DNA of 64,000 bases. It comes from Gnetum montanum. Its lineage: Eukaryota > Streptophyta > Gnetopsida > Gnetales > Gnetaceae. Where the stretch lies: assembly GCA_015680685.1 (NCBI GenBank), contig MNCI01004153.1, positions 2,130-66,129 of the forward strand. Direction: 5' to 3'. Positions 22,174-33,939 of the stretch are shown here, in pieces (within the stretch, counting starts at the first letter, position 1; each line of letters begins with the position of its first letter). Position numbers and translations under genes: made by a program. Under the pieces are notes generated by a model, which saw nothing but the letters and a program-made list of their open reading frames with translations, did no database searches and had not been told where the DNA came from.

Positions 22174-23585
22174 GTTGCCACCTTTATATCATTCTATGGA
22201 GCAACAATTAAGAAAAAATATATAGATAAAGTCCCATAATAGGCATAGCAATATGCACAAAAGAAGTGAAACATTATTTGTGAATATATCTACAAGATAG
22301 TATGGAGATAAATGTAAGTGGAAAATGGTTGCATTGTAAACATTATCATTTGATATTGGCAAAATTAGTGAAAAAAAAAAGAGGGGACTAAAGAACCAAT
22401 GGTTGATACTAGTTAAATAGCAAAAATCTAAGGATACTTCCTGTTTATCAAAGAAAATAATTTATATGGTAAAACCCATGAGAATTAAAATAAATCAGGT
22501 ACACACTAATCTAGTGTTTACCTTTATCGATTTCATACGTAAGCCAAGACATCATAATTTTGTTCCAAATTCAATCATTGAAAGTATTGTTCCTACTAAT
22601 TGTCAAAATAATGTATAGTATTGAGGCAAAGATTAATTGAATATGTTTCAACAATAAAACCCCCAGAAAGAATAGAGTAAAAGTTTTAGAAATGCTCATC
22701 TATAGTTTCACAAGTAAAATTTGATCAAAAATCGGACAACCCTATTGTGCATTGGGAAAATTCTAGTAATATTCTACAAAAAAAAACACTATACAAGGCA
22801 AAAGAAAAATCCTAATAGCATCATCATGGAGGCCCCACCTGACAAGCACATTGTAAGCAAGAAGAAAAGGAACTGTTAAATTCTGCAACTACAACTTGTC
22901 TCTGCATCATTCAAGACCTAATGTTAAATTTGAATGTGTATGCCTTTGGTGGAGAAGACTCATATGGCATCAAGCACGATGGACACAATTGCAATGACTA
23001 CAATGGAACTAAAAATGTTTTAGGTGCCACAACCCATCATAATGCTAGCCGTTTTTGACACCCTAGCCACTACACCAGCATTGCCATTAGCATTCTTTCT
23101 TTTTCATGGAGCATGGGCAACATCAGAAATAAGGGTTCCTATAGAACTAGAGCCTTAGGTCATGTTTTCTTAGGCAACACACCTCCAAAAATTGCAACCA
23201 AAATAATAGCTAAGCCAGATCTCGGTGGTAGCAATGTAGTAGATTGTGGACCACGGGAAGGATTTCTGCTCATGAGGACAACACAATATTCCAAGTATAC
23301 ACACAAAAAATCAATGCCTGTAGCAAGCCAACTTCATAAGGAAAAAAAGATACTATATGCGACAAAATTTTTAAAATGCAAGGGACACTGATTAGGAATG
23401 TGGCATAAGCCAAATGTTATTGTTTTCAAAAGGGGGTTTCCTTTATCATCAGCCAAACTATAATATTAATATAATCATGAAGGTATAATATGAAACTTAA
23501 CAATAATTTACAACTAAATGAATATCAAGGAAAAAGTTTTTCTTTAAAGGAGAAAAAGAGATTATTCGAAAGGACACTTGCCAAA
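22174..23585. other. Possible LTR start and unresolved sequence
   Basis: Only about 40 bp after 22174 resemble the B2 counterpart at 25588, so an LTR cannot be traced further. The rest is unclassified. A + strand frame from 22921 to 23391 has one TGA in 157 codons, and the - strand reads SRNPSRGPQSTTLLPPRSG in part. I recognise neither. Confidence 0.3.
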
Positions 23586-23589
23586 CGTA

Positions 23590-24245
23590 GCTTATATTTC
23601 TGATAATGGATTTGCTTTTTAATCTAAAGAATTTATAACATGAGCATCAAAGAAATTCATCCTTATATTTTCTTATTCAAATTATTATCCTCAAGGGAAT
23701 GGCTTAACTGAATCTACTAATAAAAAGCTTATTTCCTACATTAAAAAGTTGATGGATGGGAATTCATGAAATTAGATCAATTACTTACAATCTGCATTAT
23801 GGACCAATCATATTAGATTTAAGAAGGTTGTTGGAACATCAGCTTATAACTTATTCTATGGTTTGCCCACAAAGGTTATGAACAAGATTATAAGTTCAAC
23901 CTCAGATTTTGTTCAAAAGTCTAGTAAGAAAACCAATAAAGATAGAATTTTTATGACCTTGCTTATTAAAAGAAAAGCCAAAATAGATAAAGCTAAGGAT
24001 AATTTATTGAAGAATTCTTCTCAAGTTAAAAGATGGTTCGATAGAAGGGTTGTGAAAAGAACTTTTAAAATGAGTGAGCTTGTATTATTATGGAATTTGA
24101 GAAAGCCAAATTAATTTTTAGCAATATGGACTGGTCCATTTTAGATTAATAAATAATTATCAAAAGACACATACAAGTTGTTCACATTAAGTGGAATAGA
24201 ATTGCAACTTCCGTATAATGTTTTACATATAAAACATTATTTTGG
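23590..24245 (+). pseudogene. pol: B2 integrase, partial
   Basis: Reads SDNGFAF*SKEFIT (Asp kept), YYPQGNGLTESTNKKLISYI (Glu kept), then the C-terminal domain NKIISSTSDFVQKSSKKTNK, VKRWFDRRVVKRTF and YNVLHIKHYFG. Five or so stops, all CAG/CAA/CGA-compatible. It lacks the zinc domain and the first catalytic Asp. Confidence 0.75.
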
Positions 24246-24751
24246 GCAACAACCCACAACTTATATATATATATTAATACATGTATATAATATAGTAATA
24301 TATGCATGTATATAACTATAATAATATTAAGTATACATAGTAGTAAGTAATAAACTTTTAGAATATATATACTTAGTGATCTATATAATAAAACAATATA
24401 TATACATGCTTATATAATATTTAATCCTAATATGTATGTATATCCTATACGTATGTTTAAGCAAGTATATATGATATAATAAAATATGTATACATTAGAG
24501 TATTAATTTAAATATAAAAATTAAAGTGTTAGCTTAAAATATTAAATTTACATTATCTCAAGTAATCATTACTTGTAATGTAAGTTAAGTGGGAGTGGTG
24601 GTTTAGATAACTACATAGTGGTAAATTAATTTAAACAACCAAATAGTGGAATTTGAATTAACTAATGGTATGATGATGGAAATTAAATAAGTTTTGGCTA
24701 AGTGGGAAATTTGGTTGTTGGAATTGGTGGGAATTTTAAATTTATCTTACA
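24246..24751 (+). other. B2 AT-rich untranslated region
   Basis: Homologous to B1 20886-21354; includes TA-rich runs at 24260-24310. Non-coding. Confidence 0.5.
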
Positions 24752-24761
24752 CTATATAAAG
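24752..24761 (+). promoter_or_regulatory. TATA box of the B2 small ORF
   Basis: CTATATAAAG, same distance to its ATG as in B1. Confidence 0.55.
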
Positions 24762-24849
24762 AGATGTGAATTGCTTGGAAATACAACATCTCTCAATTCA
24801 ATGCTTGAGTGAGAAAAGCAAGTGAAGTATTTAAGTGTGAGGTAAAAAG

Positions 24850-25365
24850 ATGGTTCTTAGCGAGATGGCAGCAAAAGGGCCTTTTATCCCATATGTAATA
24901 AGATGTTATCTAGAGCATGTTATGAGAGCCTATTGTAAGGCAACCACCCACGGAGCATCTAGCAAAAGTCTTTTCTTACTTTAGCTTTCAAATAAGTTTA
25001 GTTTTCTCATTGGCAAATGCTCCTTCCATTCAAATGTTTGGGGTAGCTCTCACTAATGCACCACTAAAGCTGAATACCAAGGAAAGTCCAATCAAGATGA
25101 TTCTTAGGGAGAGGTTTTCATGTCTTAAGACACAGAAGCAATTGGTTGGGAAGAACCTCAAAAATTAGCAGCCAAAGAGTTGGATAAGAAAGAGACAAAG
25201 ATAGTTGTTGAAGACAAAGGTGAAGCAAACCAAGTTGAAGTTTCAACTAAACAAGAAGAAGAAAGAATAGCTTTTATTATCACAAAAATAGCATATTAGA
25301 GGGTTAACAACATGAGGATCCCTAAAAGGGTTTCCTTAACTATTCTCTTCCCACCTCAATAATAA
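24850..25365 (+). pseudogene. B2 small ORF downstream of integrase
   Basis: Same protein as 21453-21924, here without frameshift but with five internal stops. Reads MVLSEMAAKGPFIPYVIRCY, RAYCKATTHGASSKSLFLL, then after the shared TAG LSNKFSFLIGKCSFHSNVWG, KKETKIVVEDKGEANQVEV and NNMRIPKRVSLTILFPP before a double TAA. Function unknown; no membrane segment or known domain seen. Confidence 0.55.
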
Positions 25366-25587
25366 CTTGTATAAGATTTTGTTTGTACAATGTCCTAAGT
25401 TTTATTACAAGTGAGGTTTTTATTTCATCAAACCTTAAGTTTGATGGAAGTTTTCCCTAGGAAAAGATTTGTGGTTTTTTTGTAAAAATGTTTAATAAAA
25501 TTTGTGCTTTGGCAAATGATCCTAAATACCCAAATTCTTCAAGGAAGATTGGGGGGAGGGGGGTGGGTGTGGTGGTGTGTGGAAACA

Positions 25588-25983
25588 AATGTTGACACCT
25601 TTATACCATCTCATGAAGCAGATTTTACGAAATATTGTTGAGAATTAAAATTGCTTAATTTATTATTATTGGTGATTGGAAGATAAGAATTAGGGCAATG
25701 GTAGGGAACATAATAAAAATATGAATGATAATAAGGAAAAATAAATGGAACAAAAAACCTTAAAGTTTAAAATATAAGGTTGATGTTGTTGGCATACATG
25801 TAAGGCTGATCAAATCAAATTTGTTGAAGCGTGTAAACCTGACACTGGATCATAATGCTAAGCAAAACACCAGTTTCTTTTTTGTTTTTTTTTTTTTATA
25901 ACAATTTGATAAGTCAAATGATGCGCCGTTGGACATTGAAATACACTCATTCTATAAGGATCATTCAAAAAATCAGATACAGT
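25588..25983. other. Spacer after B2
   Basis: About 40 bp may be the start of an LTR (TGTTGACACC). The rest is AT-rich with a poly-T run at 25880-25898. Nothing coding. Confidence 0.35.
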
Positions 25984-26280
25984 GTTCTGTATCATAATTT
26001 TAACAGGCTTTGTACAAAATGGGCAATCTGCTGAGGCCACCAATGAATTTGACAAATACCTATGAAAATTTGGGTTCTTGGAATGCCATGATTTCAGGAT
26101 ATGTGCAGAACGAAAGAATGGTACCTGCCATGGCTGCAGGACTGCCCAGTGTTTGCATATTAAGGCATTGAATTTGTTCATGATTTTATGAATCCATGTA
26201 TTACTGTGGCTTCTTACCAAATGGACAACGCACCTCCTCAATTTGCTCACTTTGGTAGTCTTCACAAACCATGGGGAACC
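25984..26280 (+). pseudogene. Pentatricopeptide-repeat (PLS-class) gene fragment
   Basis: Two consecutive PPR motifs are legible in adjoining frames: FCIIILTGFVQNGQSAEA followed by NEFDK, then ENLGSWNAMISGYVQNERM, then a block with YYCGFLPNGQRTSSICSLW, which corresponds to the usual GxxPNxxTxSSxxxAC spacing. SWNAMISGYVQNG and the 35-residue period are diagnostic of plant organelle RNA-editing/processing factors. A complete gene would have ten or more motifs; this has about two and a half, with one frameshift and stops, so it is a captured or dead fragment. Ends are approximate. Confidence 0.6.
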
Positions 26281-26930
26281 GAGAAAGGTTATTAAGGTCT
26301 GGCGTTTGTAGGGAAAGCTCCTTTGATTCGTCCAGGCGGCAGGAACACATGGTGGTCGTCATAAAGGGATTCAAGGCGCTGTCAGTCTCCGCTGCCGTGG
26401 ACGGAAAGGATGATTTCCTTGGCAGGTTTTTCATGGAAGTTCTGCATGGTGATGATGGACGGCCAAGGCGTTGTGGCGGTGTCCGTCTGCATGTCCTAAC
26501 GTGAGGAGAAACGGCACGCACGCGGAGACATTTGGCAGCAAGTAGCATCCTGAGTGTTGGTCTTTCAAACGATGGCAGTGGTGGTTCCTATTAAGAGCTC
26601 CACACATCCCTGACAATGAAAAACTGGACATTATCTAAAACAAAAACCTACCTCTGCTCCTGTACACACCGTCTGGATCTCCGCAGGTGAAGCTGAACTC
26701 CGCCGTTATCTTCATACCCTCGAAATCCAATAGAAGACGTTGGCAGCATCACGGACATGTTTTAGGTTGGAGCAACAGAAACCAACTGAACGGGAATAGT
26801 TACGGCATTAACGGCATGGAAGATGAGCAAGGAACCAGTGATAGCAGTAGCATTATGCATCCGATGACAACGGTCGGAGACTGACGCCTGGAATGATGGG
26901 TTCGGGAGAACTCCATAACAGAAATGTTGG
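26281..26930. other. GC-richer single-copy-like sequence
   Basis: Higher GC and CpG than the surrounding repeats. Open frames of 60-115 codons exist on both strands (for example - strand 26201-26548, Arg/Ser-rich) with no recognisable domain. It may be flanking gene sequence carried with the PPR fragment. Confidence 0.3.
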
Positions 26931-27154
26931 ATTTTAAACTTTGGCCGGGTAAAAAATAAAATTCATCATTGGGGACGTGAAATACATAGCTATTATTAAG
27001 ATATAAATCAACTTTCCATTTTTAAAGCGATATATTATTCTATGACCTTGCTAACGTGGTTAGCCTTTGGTAATGTACCGATTAAGTATTTGTGCCATTT
27101 GAAAAATTTGTATATGATAATGGATAGGACACTTTCCAAATGTGGCTTAAAATT

Positions 27155-28245
27155 CTCATAACTTCTCATAAAATCTATAACTTCTTTAACTTCGTAAGGT
27201 AGTTATGAATAAATTAACTAGATATTTGTTCTTCACCTTAACTCTCATGATTATTGTAACTACCTTAAGGTCACTATATAAGGGCTTCAAGCGTAGAATT
27301 CAAGAGAGGGGGGAAATTTGGAAAAAGCAACTTTGAAGAATATTGAAGAATTTTTTGTAAAGCATGGCTTCTTAAAGACATCAATTCGGCTACTTCATTT
27401 TAATCCTATGAGTTCATTTCTTCCCATTTTGTTTTTAATTATTTAGCTAATGGTTTAGATACTATTGCGCTTGGCATTTAATTTTGAGATTTTTTTAGGT
27501 TACCTTCATAGCTCTATTTTTTTGCTCAATATTAAACTTCTATTAAGGATTACCATATAAGAGCTTATGTTGTAGAAAAGCATCTCGAGCAAATTAATAG
27601 TAATGTCTTAAAGAAATTGCCTGTTTGAGTTTAGGGAATCTAAAAAGTGTTTGATACTTTGAGATGACTGAAGAAGCTTCATTATTTCTAAAGTTTATTG
27701 CCTTAATATTGTAATCTTGAAATTGTCAAATGTTTCTAGAAGTTCTATTGTTTGCAATTCTTGATCAATTTTAACTAGCCAAATAGAAGCTTGTACTTTG
27801 TTGTTTATAAAGCATTTTGGTAGTTAAATAGAGTGTCTTTTATGAAATTTCTTGTTGAGCTCAGAAGGTTTAGATGATTAGACGATTCGTAAATGATTGA
27901 ATTGGAATAGCTTTATTACGAAGTGTTTTCTCATGTCAATTTATCTTGCTTAAATGTTTGAGATTACACACAAATCTGCTTTCTTTTCTTTCCTCTTTCT
28001 AAAACCCATTAAATCTCACTCTATTTCTAGTTTTCTTATAGAATTTTTTCTTTGGGAAAAATTAGCAGTAAACTAGTAGAATTGTGCTCAAATGTATTTC
28101 ATGAAATTTTATTTCTTACAAGTAACATACTATAGGAACTATATAAACTAAGTGACTTGACAAAATAGGAACCTTCAACAATTCATAGTATCTAACAAAG
28201 TTAGCTGAATTTTTTTTATGATCACAAATTATAGTTTCATACTAT
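27155..28245 (+). repeat. E left repeat (LTR-like)
   Basis: Direct repeat of 30590-31555. Shared landmarks in order: paired ATAACTTC blocks, a TATA box (CTATATAAGG near 27274), a purine-rich leader (gagagggggg), TCCTATGAGTT, ACACAAATCTGCTTTC, CTCTATTTCTAGTTTTCTT and ACAAAATAGGAAC. The upstream 26924-27154 may be U3 but finds no match on the right. Confidence 0.6.
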
Positions 28246-30589
28246 TGGCACATTTCTACCATTTAATGGAGCAGGTTGTATATCTAGCAGTAGTTTGAAG
28301 TATCAAACATATGATTCCCTATCAGACCAGCCTCTTTCACCAACATGTATACATCATTACATAAATCCACCAAAAAACCTAAGGAAAATAATAATAATAT
28401 TGTTTATCGGAATGAAAGTCTTTTTTCACCGAGTAATGTATTGGGGTCTATGTGCTAAAGTAATGAATGAATTTCACTTCCAATGATGACAGTGAGATGT
28501 AGTCGTAGTCGTAGTCGCGAGAAGATGAAGAAGACCCAAAGAAACATACACGGCAAGGTTTTTTGTTGTTTGTGTCGTTGCGAACTATGGCGTCTGAGAA
28601 GACAACGTAGTAACTAACATCGCGGCCTGCTCAGGCAACGTGACCTCTACGGCAAGGAGCTCTTCAGCTGAGGCCTACATCCATGTGAAGGCATCAATCT
28701 GCCCTCTTCAACACACTTATGAAGGTCGAAGCCAATGTTGTGCGACCAGGGGAATCCTGGGTTTTTCGTGAGCTACTTTTGTAGCTTCCATGGCTAGCTG
28801 CCAAGGGACGTGATCCACCATTCAGGCGGCCTGGCAACGCCAATGCCGCGCTATACTTCTAATCCTAACGGCTGTCTCTTCTCTCATGGTGGCCATGGCC
28901 ATCGTGCCCAACTTCGATGTCGCATTCTACACACCATGTTTTGCTGAAACTAGACTTCACCACCAATTCTCATGATGATGACGAATGCCCGCTTTCAAAA
29001 CCATAAGGAGATGAGAAAGACGCTACGGTTTGCTCCACCATTCGTGGAAACGGTATTCCTAACAACAGCCCACATAAGCAAACTTTTCGCTTCAGTGGCA
29101 GCAAGCAAGTTACGACAATAATGGAGCCTCATTCTCTGGAGAATTCCCTGTTTCTTGGTCAAGAAGTTTCCATAAAGGATTATTAGGACATCTCAGGCCT
29201 TGCTGAAAAAATGATTAAAATCTAGAACCAGCAAGAGATCTGGCCACCAAAAAGTTTGCCAAGGCAAGACTATGGCAGCAGAAAAGAAAAAGCAGGAACT
29301 TGGAAATCATCAAAAAGATGGAGGCTGAGATTTATGCTAGCAAAGGAGGCAAGATCACAATAGTTGCCAAGTTTCAAAAACTTTAGGGATAAAAATTACA
29401 TACGGTGATTTGGGTTTCATGAAACTTTTGGACGTTGAATGATGAAGCATGATACTTGCTGATAAAAAACAAAGGAACAAAGCAAGATACCAGTACCTTA
29501 ACTCAACTCAACTACAAGGAGATGATACTAAAGCAATTGAGAGGGGTGTCCAAACAAGAAGATGGTGGATTTCATAGATGTGGACATCTGCCTATTGACG
29601 CTATGTACATGTCCCATGAGAAGTGCCTAGGCTATAACCACAACACATACAATTGGTAGGCGACCCACGAGGTAATGTGCTTCATAATCGACCATGGCAA
29701 CGACGCATTTGCTACATGCAGTTCTTGTAGTGCTTTGAGGGCATTAGTCCCAACTACTGCTATGCCAAGCACCACATCGTCTTCTTAGATATCAACAACG
29801 ACACCAGTGATTTGCGGTACGTACAACATTTGGTGACAGATGGTGGCAAGTAAGAGCACTACGCAGAATGTTGCAGATATCCCACTCCTACTGTGTCAAA
29901 AAGATGAGGGTAGCATCAACGCGTGACCTCCTTCGGCTAGATCAAGCCAGAGATGATGCCACTGCTGACGCATGCTGTTTCGATGGTGCCATTAGCAAAA
30001 ATGGAGACGGCATTGTTCCAGATGTCAGATGCAGCTGCAACCGATTGTTTTACTATTATCTACGTAGTTTAAAATAATGCAAGAAATTCAAGAAAAGAGG
30101 GACAAAGAAATGGAGGACAGAACCACCGTAAGCTCTGCATCAATGATGCCCTGGTGCGCCAACTTCCACTTTGTGAAAGTCAGAATACGAATCCATCATT
30201 TCTGTTAAAATCTTTCTTGGAAGAAAATGATGGGGAAGAATGCAGTGAGTAGGGTTTTATAGCGGCAAGTGTTGCGGATTATGGATACGACTATTTTGAG
30301 AAAGGTTTCCTTAACCATTATCCAAAACTATAACACAAAAAAATTTAAATTTAAATTAATTAATTAAGACATGCATAGTGTTAAATATACTTTGACAATC
30401 TCACATTGAAAAAGAGAAAAGAAATTTTTGGGATATTTGTGTAACATCCTATATAAAAGGGACATTTGGTTAGTATCCCTTTTATTCCTATGGGAGTTAT
30501 AACTTCCATAGATAGTTACAAGTAAAATTCCATGATAATTGTAGTTTTAAATTACCAAAAAGACATATGCCAATGTTAGCATGATTTTC
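28246..30589 (+). pseudogene. Gene-like block between the E repeats
   Basis: GC-richer than its flanks. ATG 28587 has a good plant context (cgaactATGGCG) and starts MASEKTT before a TAG. Further downstream, coding-like stretches appear in shifting frames: GQEVSIKDY*DISGLAEKMI (29160-29215), RDLATKKFAKARLWQQKRKS and EIIKKMEAEIYASKGGKITI (29230-29385), YKEMILKQLRGVSKQEDGGF and MSHEKCLGYNHNTYNW (29500-29659). I recognise no family. It is either a captured host gene or an unusual gag; frameshifts and stops show it is dead. Confidence 0.4.
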
Positions 30590-31555
30590 TCCTAACTTCA
30601 TGTATAAGTTATAACTTCCTAACTTGTTGGGCAAGTTATAACTTCCTTACTTGGAAAAGAAGTTACCTAAGATATTTTATAATATCTAACTACCTATGAG
30701 ACCCTATAAAAAGGCTTCAAGGGTAGAAAGGAGGGGGGTCTCACTTTGGGTCTTGGTGCCTAAGGAAAAGGGAGCATTTTTGTAAAGAAGACTTTGTGAA
30801 AGATTGCTTGTAAGATGACTTGTTAAAGACAACATTTCAGCCTCTTTGTTATAGTCCTATGAGTTATGTTTATTTTTTATTTTTTTTATATTGTTTAGCT
30901 AGTGGTTTAGATAGTATCATGCTTGGCAAGTAATTTTNNNNNNNNNNNNNNNNNNNNNNNNNNNNNNNNNNNNNNNNNNNNNNNNNNNNNNNNNNNNNNN
31001 NNNNNNNNNNNNNNNNNNNNNNNNNNNNNNNNNNNNNNNNNNNNNNNNNNNNNNNNNNNNNNNNNNNNNNNNNNNNNNNNNNNNNNNNNNNNNNNNNNNN
31101 NNNNNNNNNNNNNNNNNNNNNNNNNNNNNNNNNNNNNNNNNNNNNNNNNNNNNNNNNNNNNNNNNNNNNNNNNNNNNNNNNNNNNNNNNNNNNNNNNNNN
31201 NNNNNNNNNNNNNNNNNNNNNNNNNNNNNNNNNNNTTTACTGGTATCATTTTACCTTGTTTAAACACTTGAGATCTTTACACAAATCTGCTTTCTTTTTC
31301 TCTTCTTTCTATTTCCATTGAATCTCGCTCTATTTCTAGTTTTCTTGTGGAACTATCTCTTTCTCTGGGGAAAATTAGTAGTAGATTCGTAGAGTTGTGC
31401 TCAAATGTTTTTGCAAAACATTATTTGTTACAAGTAGCTATTATAAGGACCTCATAGACTGGGCAATTGAACAAAATAGGAACTCTCAACGACTCACAGT
31501 ACTTTGCAAAGTTGGCTAAATCTCTTTAAGATAAGTCATTTATAGTTTTACACAC
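30590..31555 (+). repeat. E right repeat (LTR-like), interrupted by a gap
   Basis: Matches the left repeat at the landmarks given there, including the TATA box CTATAAAAAGG at 30704-30714. The middle 298 bases are unsequenced. 30365-30589 is AT-rich sequence with three ATAACTTC-type blocks. Confidence 0.6.
30938..31235. other. Assembly gap (298 N)
   Basis: Run of N inside the right E repeat; open frames crossing it are artefacts. Confidence 0.99.
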
Positions 31556-31560
31556 AATCC

Positions 31561-31946
31561 AATCGTTTCATTCTTTACAACAGCACACCGCAATAGCACA
31601 CACACATGCTCACATTAACTACTGAGTTTATTTGGAGGTATCTGGGCCTTGGTGTTGCCAGGGACTAGCAAGCACCTAAATCCTATTCGAGAACACTCGT
31701 TGGCAGTTGCGTCCCAAACGGTCGCCAACACATGCACAACCCAACTATTTCAACATTTACAACAGCAAGCACATACATTTAGCTCGTTTCATAACCACTG
31801 AGTTTATTTAGAGGTATCTAGGCCTTGGTGTTGTCAAATACTAGTAAGAACCTAAACCCTATTTAAAAAACACCTTTATTTCCCGTGACCCCAATCACAA
31901 GACCGAAGGCCCACAAATGTTGGCAGTTCCAAACAATCGCCAACAC
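31561..31946. repeat. Degenerate tandem repeat, two units of about 175-210 bp
   Basis: Both units contain ACTGAGTTTATTT, GAGGTATCT, GGCCTTGGTGTTG, GTTGGCAGTT and CGCCAACACATGC. The second unit has an extra stretch with cccgtgaccccaatcac. The second unit ends exactly where A2 begins. Confidence 0.6.
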
Positions 31947-31948
31947 AT

Positions 31949-32599
31949 GCAAAGACTTTTAACTTTCTTTTATTGGTTGACAGCGGAATGATGAGAAATC
32001 CATGGAAACACTCATGCACTCAAGAGGGCAGGCAAGTACAAAAAGCATCAAATCTCTTTAAAGTCACATCCTTGTACATCCATTTAATCCTTCCCAAGTT
32101 TAAAGATTACCAAAGTTACAAAGTCATTAAAAGTTTCATTAAACAAGGAACCTCATGTTTCCAAAACAAGGGAACATCATGGAGTTTTGTGGATGGGTGG
32201 ATGACATAGACTCACTACCTATTATCATGAAAAGAAGCCATGTCTTAATTACCAATACCAAATTTTAAAGATAGAAACTAGACATTAGCAGTCAAATAAT
32301 ATTAAGTACAAATTGCCATTGATCAACAACTATAGTTACACTTAGTCCTAGCGATAATAAAGGAAAACAAGAATACATAAGAAAAAACACATCAAATAAA
32401 GTAAAATATAAAAGAAATTGGAAAATATGCAAGAAAAATAAAATGTACAAAAGATAGTGCAAAAAAAAGCAGTGAAAAATGAAAAAACTGAAAAACTAAG
32501 GAGCCACATTAATTGATTAGCATGGATGGCCATCTCCTCTACAACTATGTTGAAAGGAGGAGATCAAAAAAATCAAGCATGCTTATCTATATATTAAGG
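31949..32599 (-). other. A2 post-integrase region with T-rich tail
   Basis: Reverse complement is collinear with A1 11280-11965 (shared caatttgtacttaat, aagacatg, gtcatccacccatcc). The - strand frame 32348-32533 gives a 61-residue hydrophobic peptide beginning MAIHANQLMWLLSF, matching the A1 tail. Confidence 0.6.
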
Positions 32600-33720
32600 T
32601 ATTTTGGTGATTGGCTCTTTTGGATTCATGAAAAAGCTTTAATTATTGAGTGTTGATGAATAGCCTTTTATTTGGGCTTTCAAGTTTGCAAATGAACATG
32701 GCCCTAGAGAAAAGGATTTTGTAAATAATATAAGGCCCCTCCCACAACATTTGAAACTTGGTTCTTTGTGGTACGTGTGTGGGATTTTAGTAGAGAACCT
32801 AATCTCTTTATTGAAATTTTACTTTCCATATCTTAAGGTCATGGAATTTCTTATTAAATTCCTTGTGCACTTAATTAGATGATAGAGCTACAAATCGATT
32901 ATTGTGTTCAAGTTTAGGTTTATCATTATTTCTTTCTATGCTAAACTTAGGTCAAGGTTAAGGTCATAAGTTGTTGAAAGTGTACAAAGCTCTATTTGGA
33001 TAGAAAGAGTTGGAAGTTTTCTATACACCACCTCATAGGGAGAGTAACTTATAAGAAGCTTTTAAGTGGAGCAATAGGCCCAAAGGATATCATTGAGTTT
33101 CGTGCTCCAATCCTTCCTATATTTGCTAACTATTTTGGTTAGGATTTTTTTGATCTCCCTATTGCTAACCTCTACTTGACCAATAGCTTGGGATGGTATG
33201 GTGTCATTAATTTATATTCTACCCCCAAGTGTTGCATGAACTTTCAAAAGGTAGTGCTTATAAAATGAGTTCCATTGTTAGAAATAAGTGCATGTGGCAC
33301 ACCAAACCTATTTACAACATGTTGTTGTAAAAATCGAGCAATTGTAGAAGATGTGCAATCGATGACAGCTGCAACTTTCCCCCATGTTCTATAGTAGAAA
33401 ATAGTGATTATGATGTACACCTTTCCATTTGACATGGATGTGATGGGACCCATGAAGTTAAAGCCCCAAATGTTGAAGGATTCCACTACTAGGGTCCCTC
33501 CAAATGAGCAATCATCTCGCCATCATGTTGGCAACATTCACATGAGTAGACAAAGTGGTGGACATCCCTAAAGAGTGTTGATCAACAATACACTACCATC
33601 AAGATCTTAATGGCCATGCATCTCCCAGCATAGTGGCCCCCACAAGGGCCCTAATGAGCATCTTGGAGAATGTGCAGTTGGTTTGCATTAAGTATGCACC
33701 ATCAAACTAGGTCATTGATG
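32600..33720 (-). pseudogene. pol: A2 integrase
   Basis: Core at 33244-33486 is open and reads FNIWGFNFMGPITSMSNGKV and HALISNNGTHFIS; both usual Asp residues are Asn (GIDF to GFNF, SDNG to SNNG). The zinc-domain relic lies at 33500-33690 and the C-terminal domain at 32690-33240. Inactive. Same family as 10000-11270. Confidence 0.75.
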
Positions 33721-33939
33721 AACACCTTGTAAAGGTGTTGGTTGATTTCCATGAAGTGTTTTTCCTAGTGAAGAAACTATTATTTCTTCTTGTTGTTCAA
33801 CTCCTATGGCATCTCCCGAGAGAGAAGGTAGGTGAGGATGCTATCATATCAGTTAGGTTCTTTGGGCACTTGTTCTATTACAACTCTAGCAAAGAGGAGT
33901 TCATCAGGATACTAATCTAAAAGTGGAGTCTCATTCGGC

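Larger units (their letters stand above)
23590..25587 (+). mobile_element. Gypsy element B2, 3' half only
   Basis: Starts within the integrase core and is collinear with B1 20215-22173: integrase, AT-rich region, TATA box, small ORF, purine tract. Everything 5' of the second integrase catalytic residue is missing. Its differences from B1 include several sites where B2 keeps the functional residue. Confidence 0.75.

Noticed and set aside
22921-23391. Possible host gene of 157 codons on the + strand
   Set aside because: One stop, no recognised domain, and a - strand reading is equally plausible; listed only as unresolved sequence.
25858-26548. Two long - strand open frames
   Set aside because: The first is antisense to the PPR motifs; the second shows no domain and overlaps an equally open + strand frame.
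30917-31321. Open frames on both strands across the first N run
   Set aside because: They exist only because N was translated as open; the same applies to 57632-57973.
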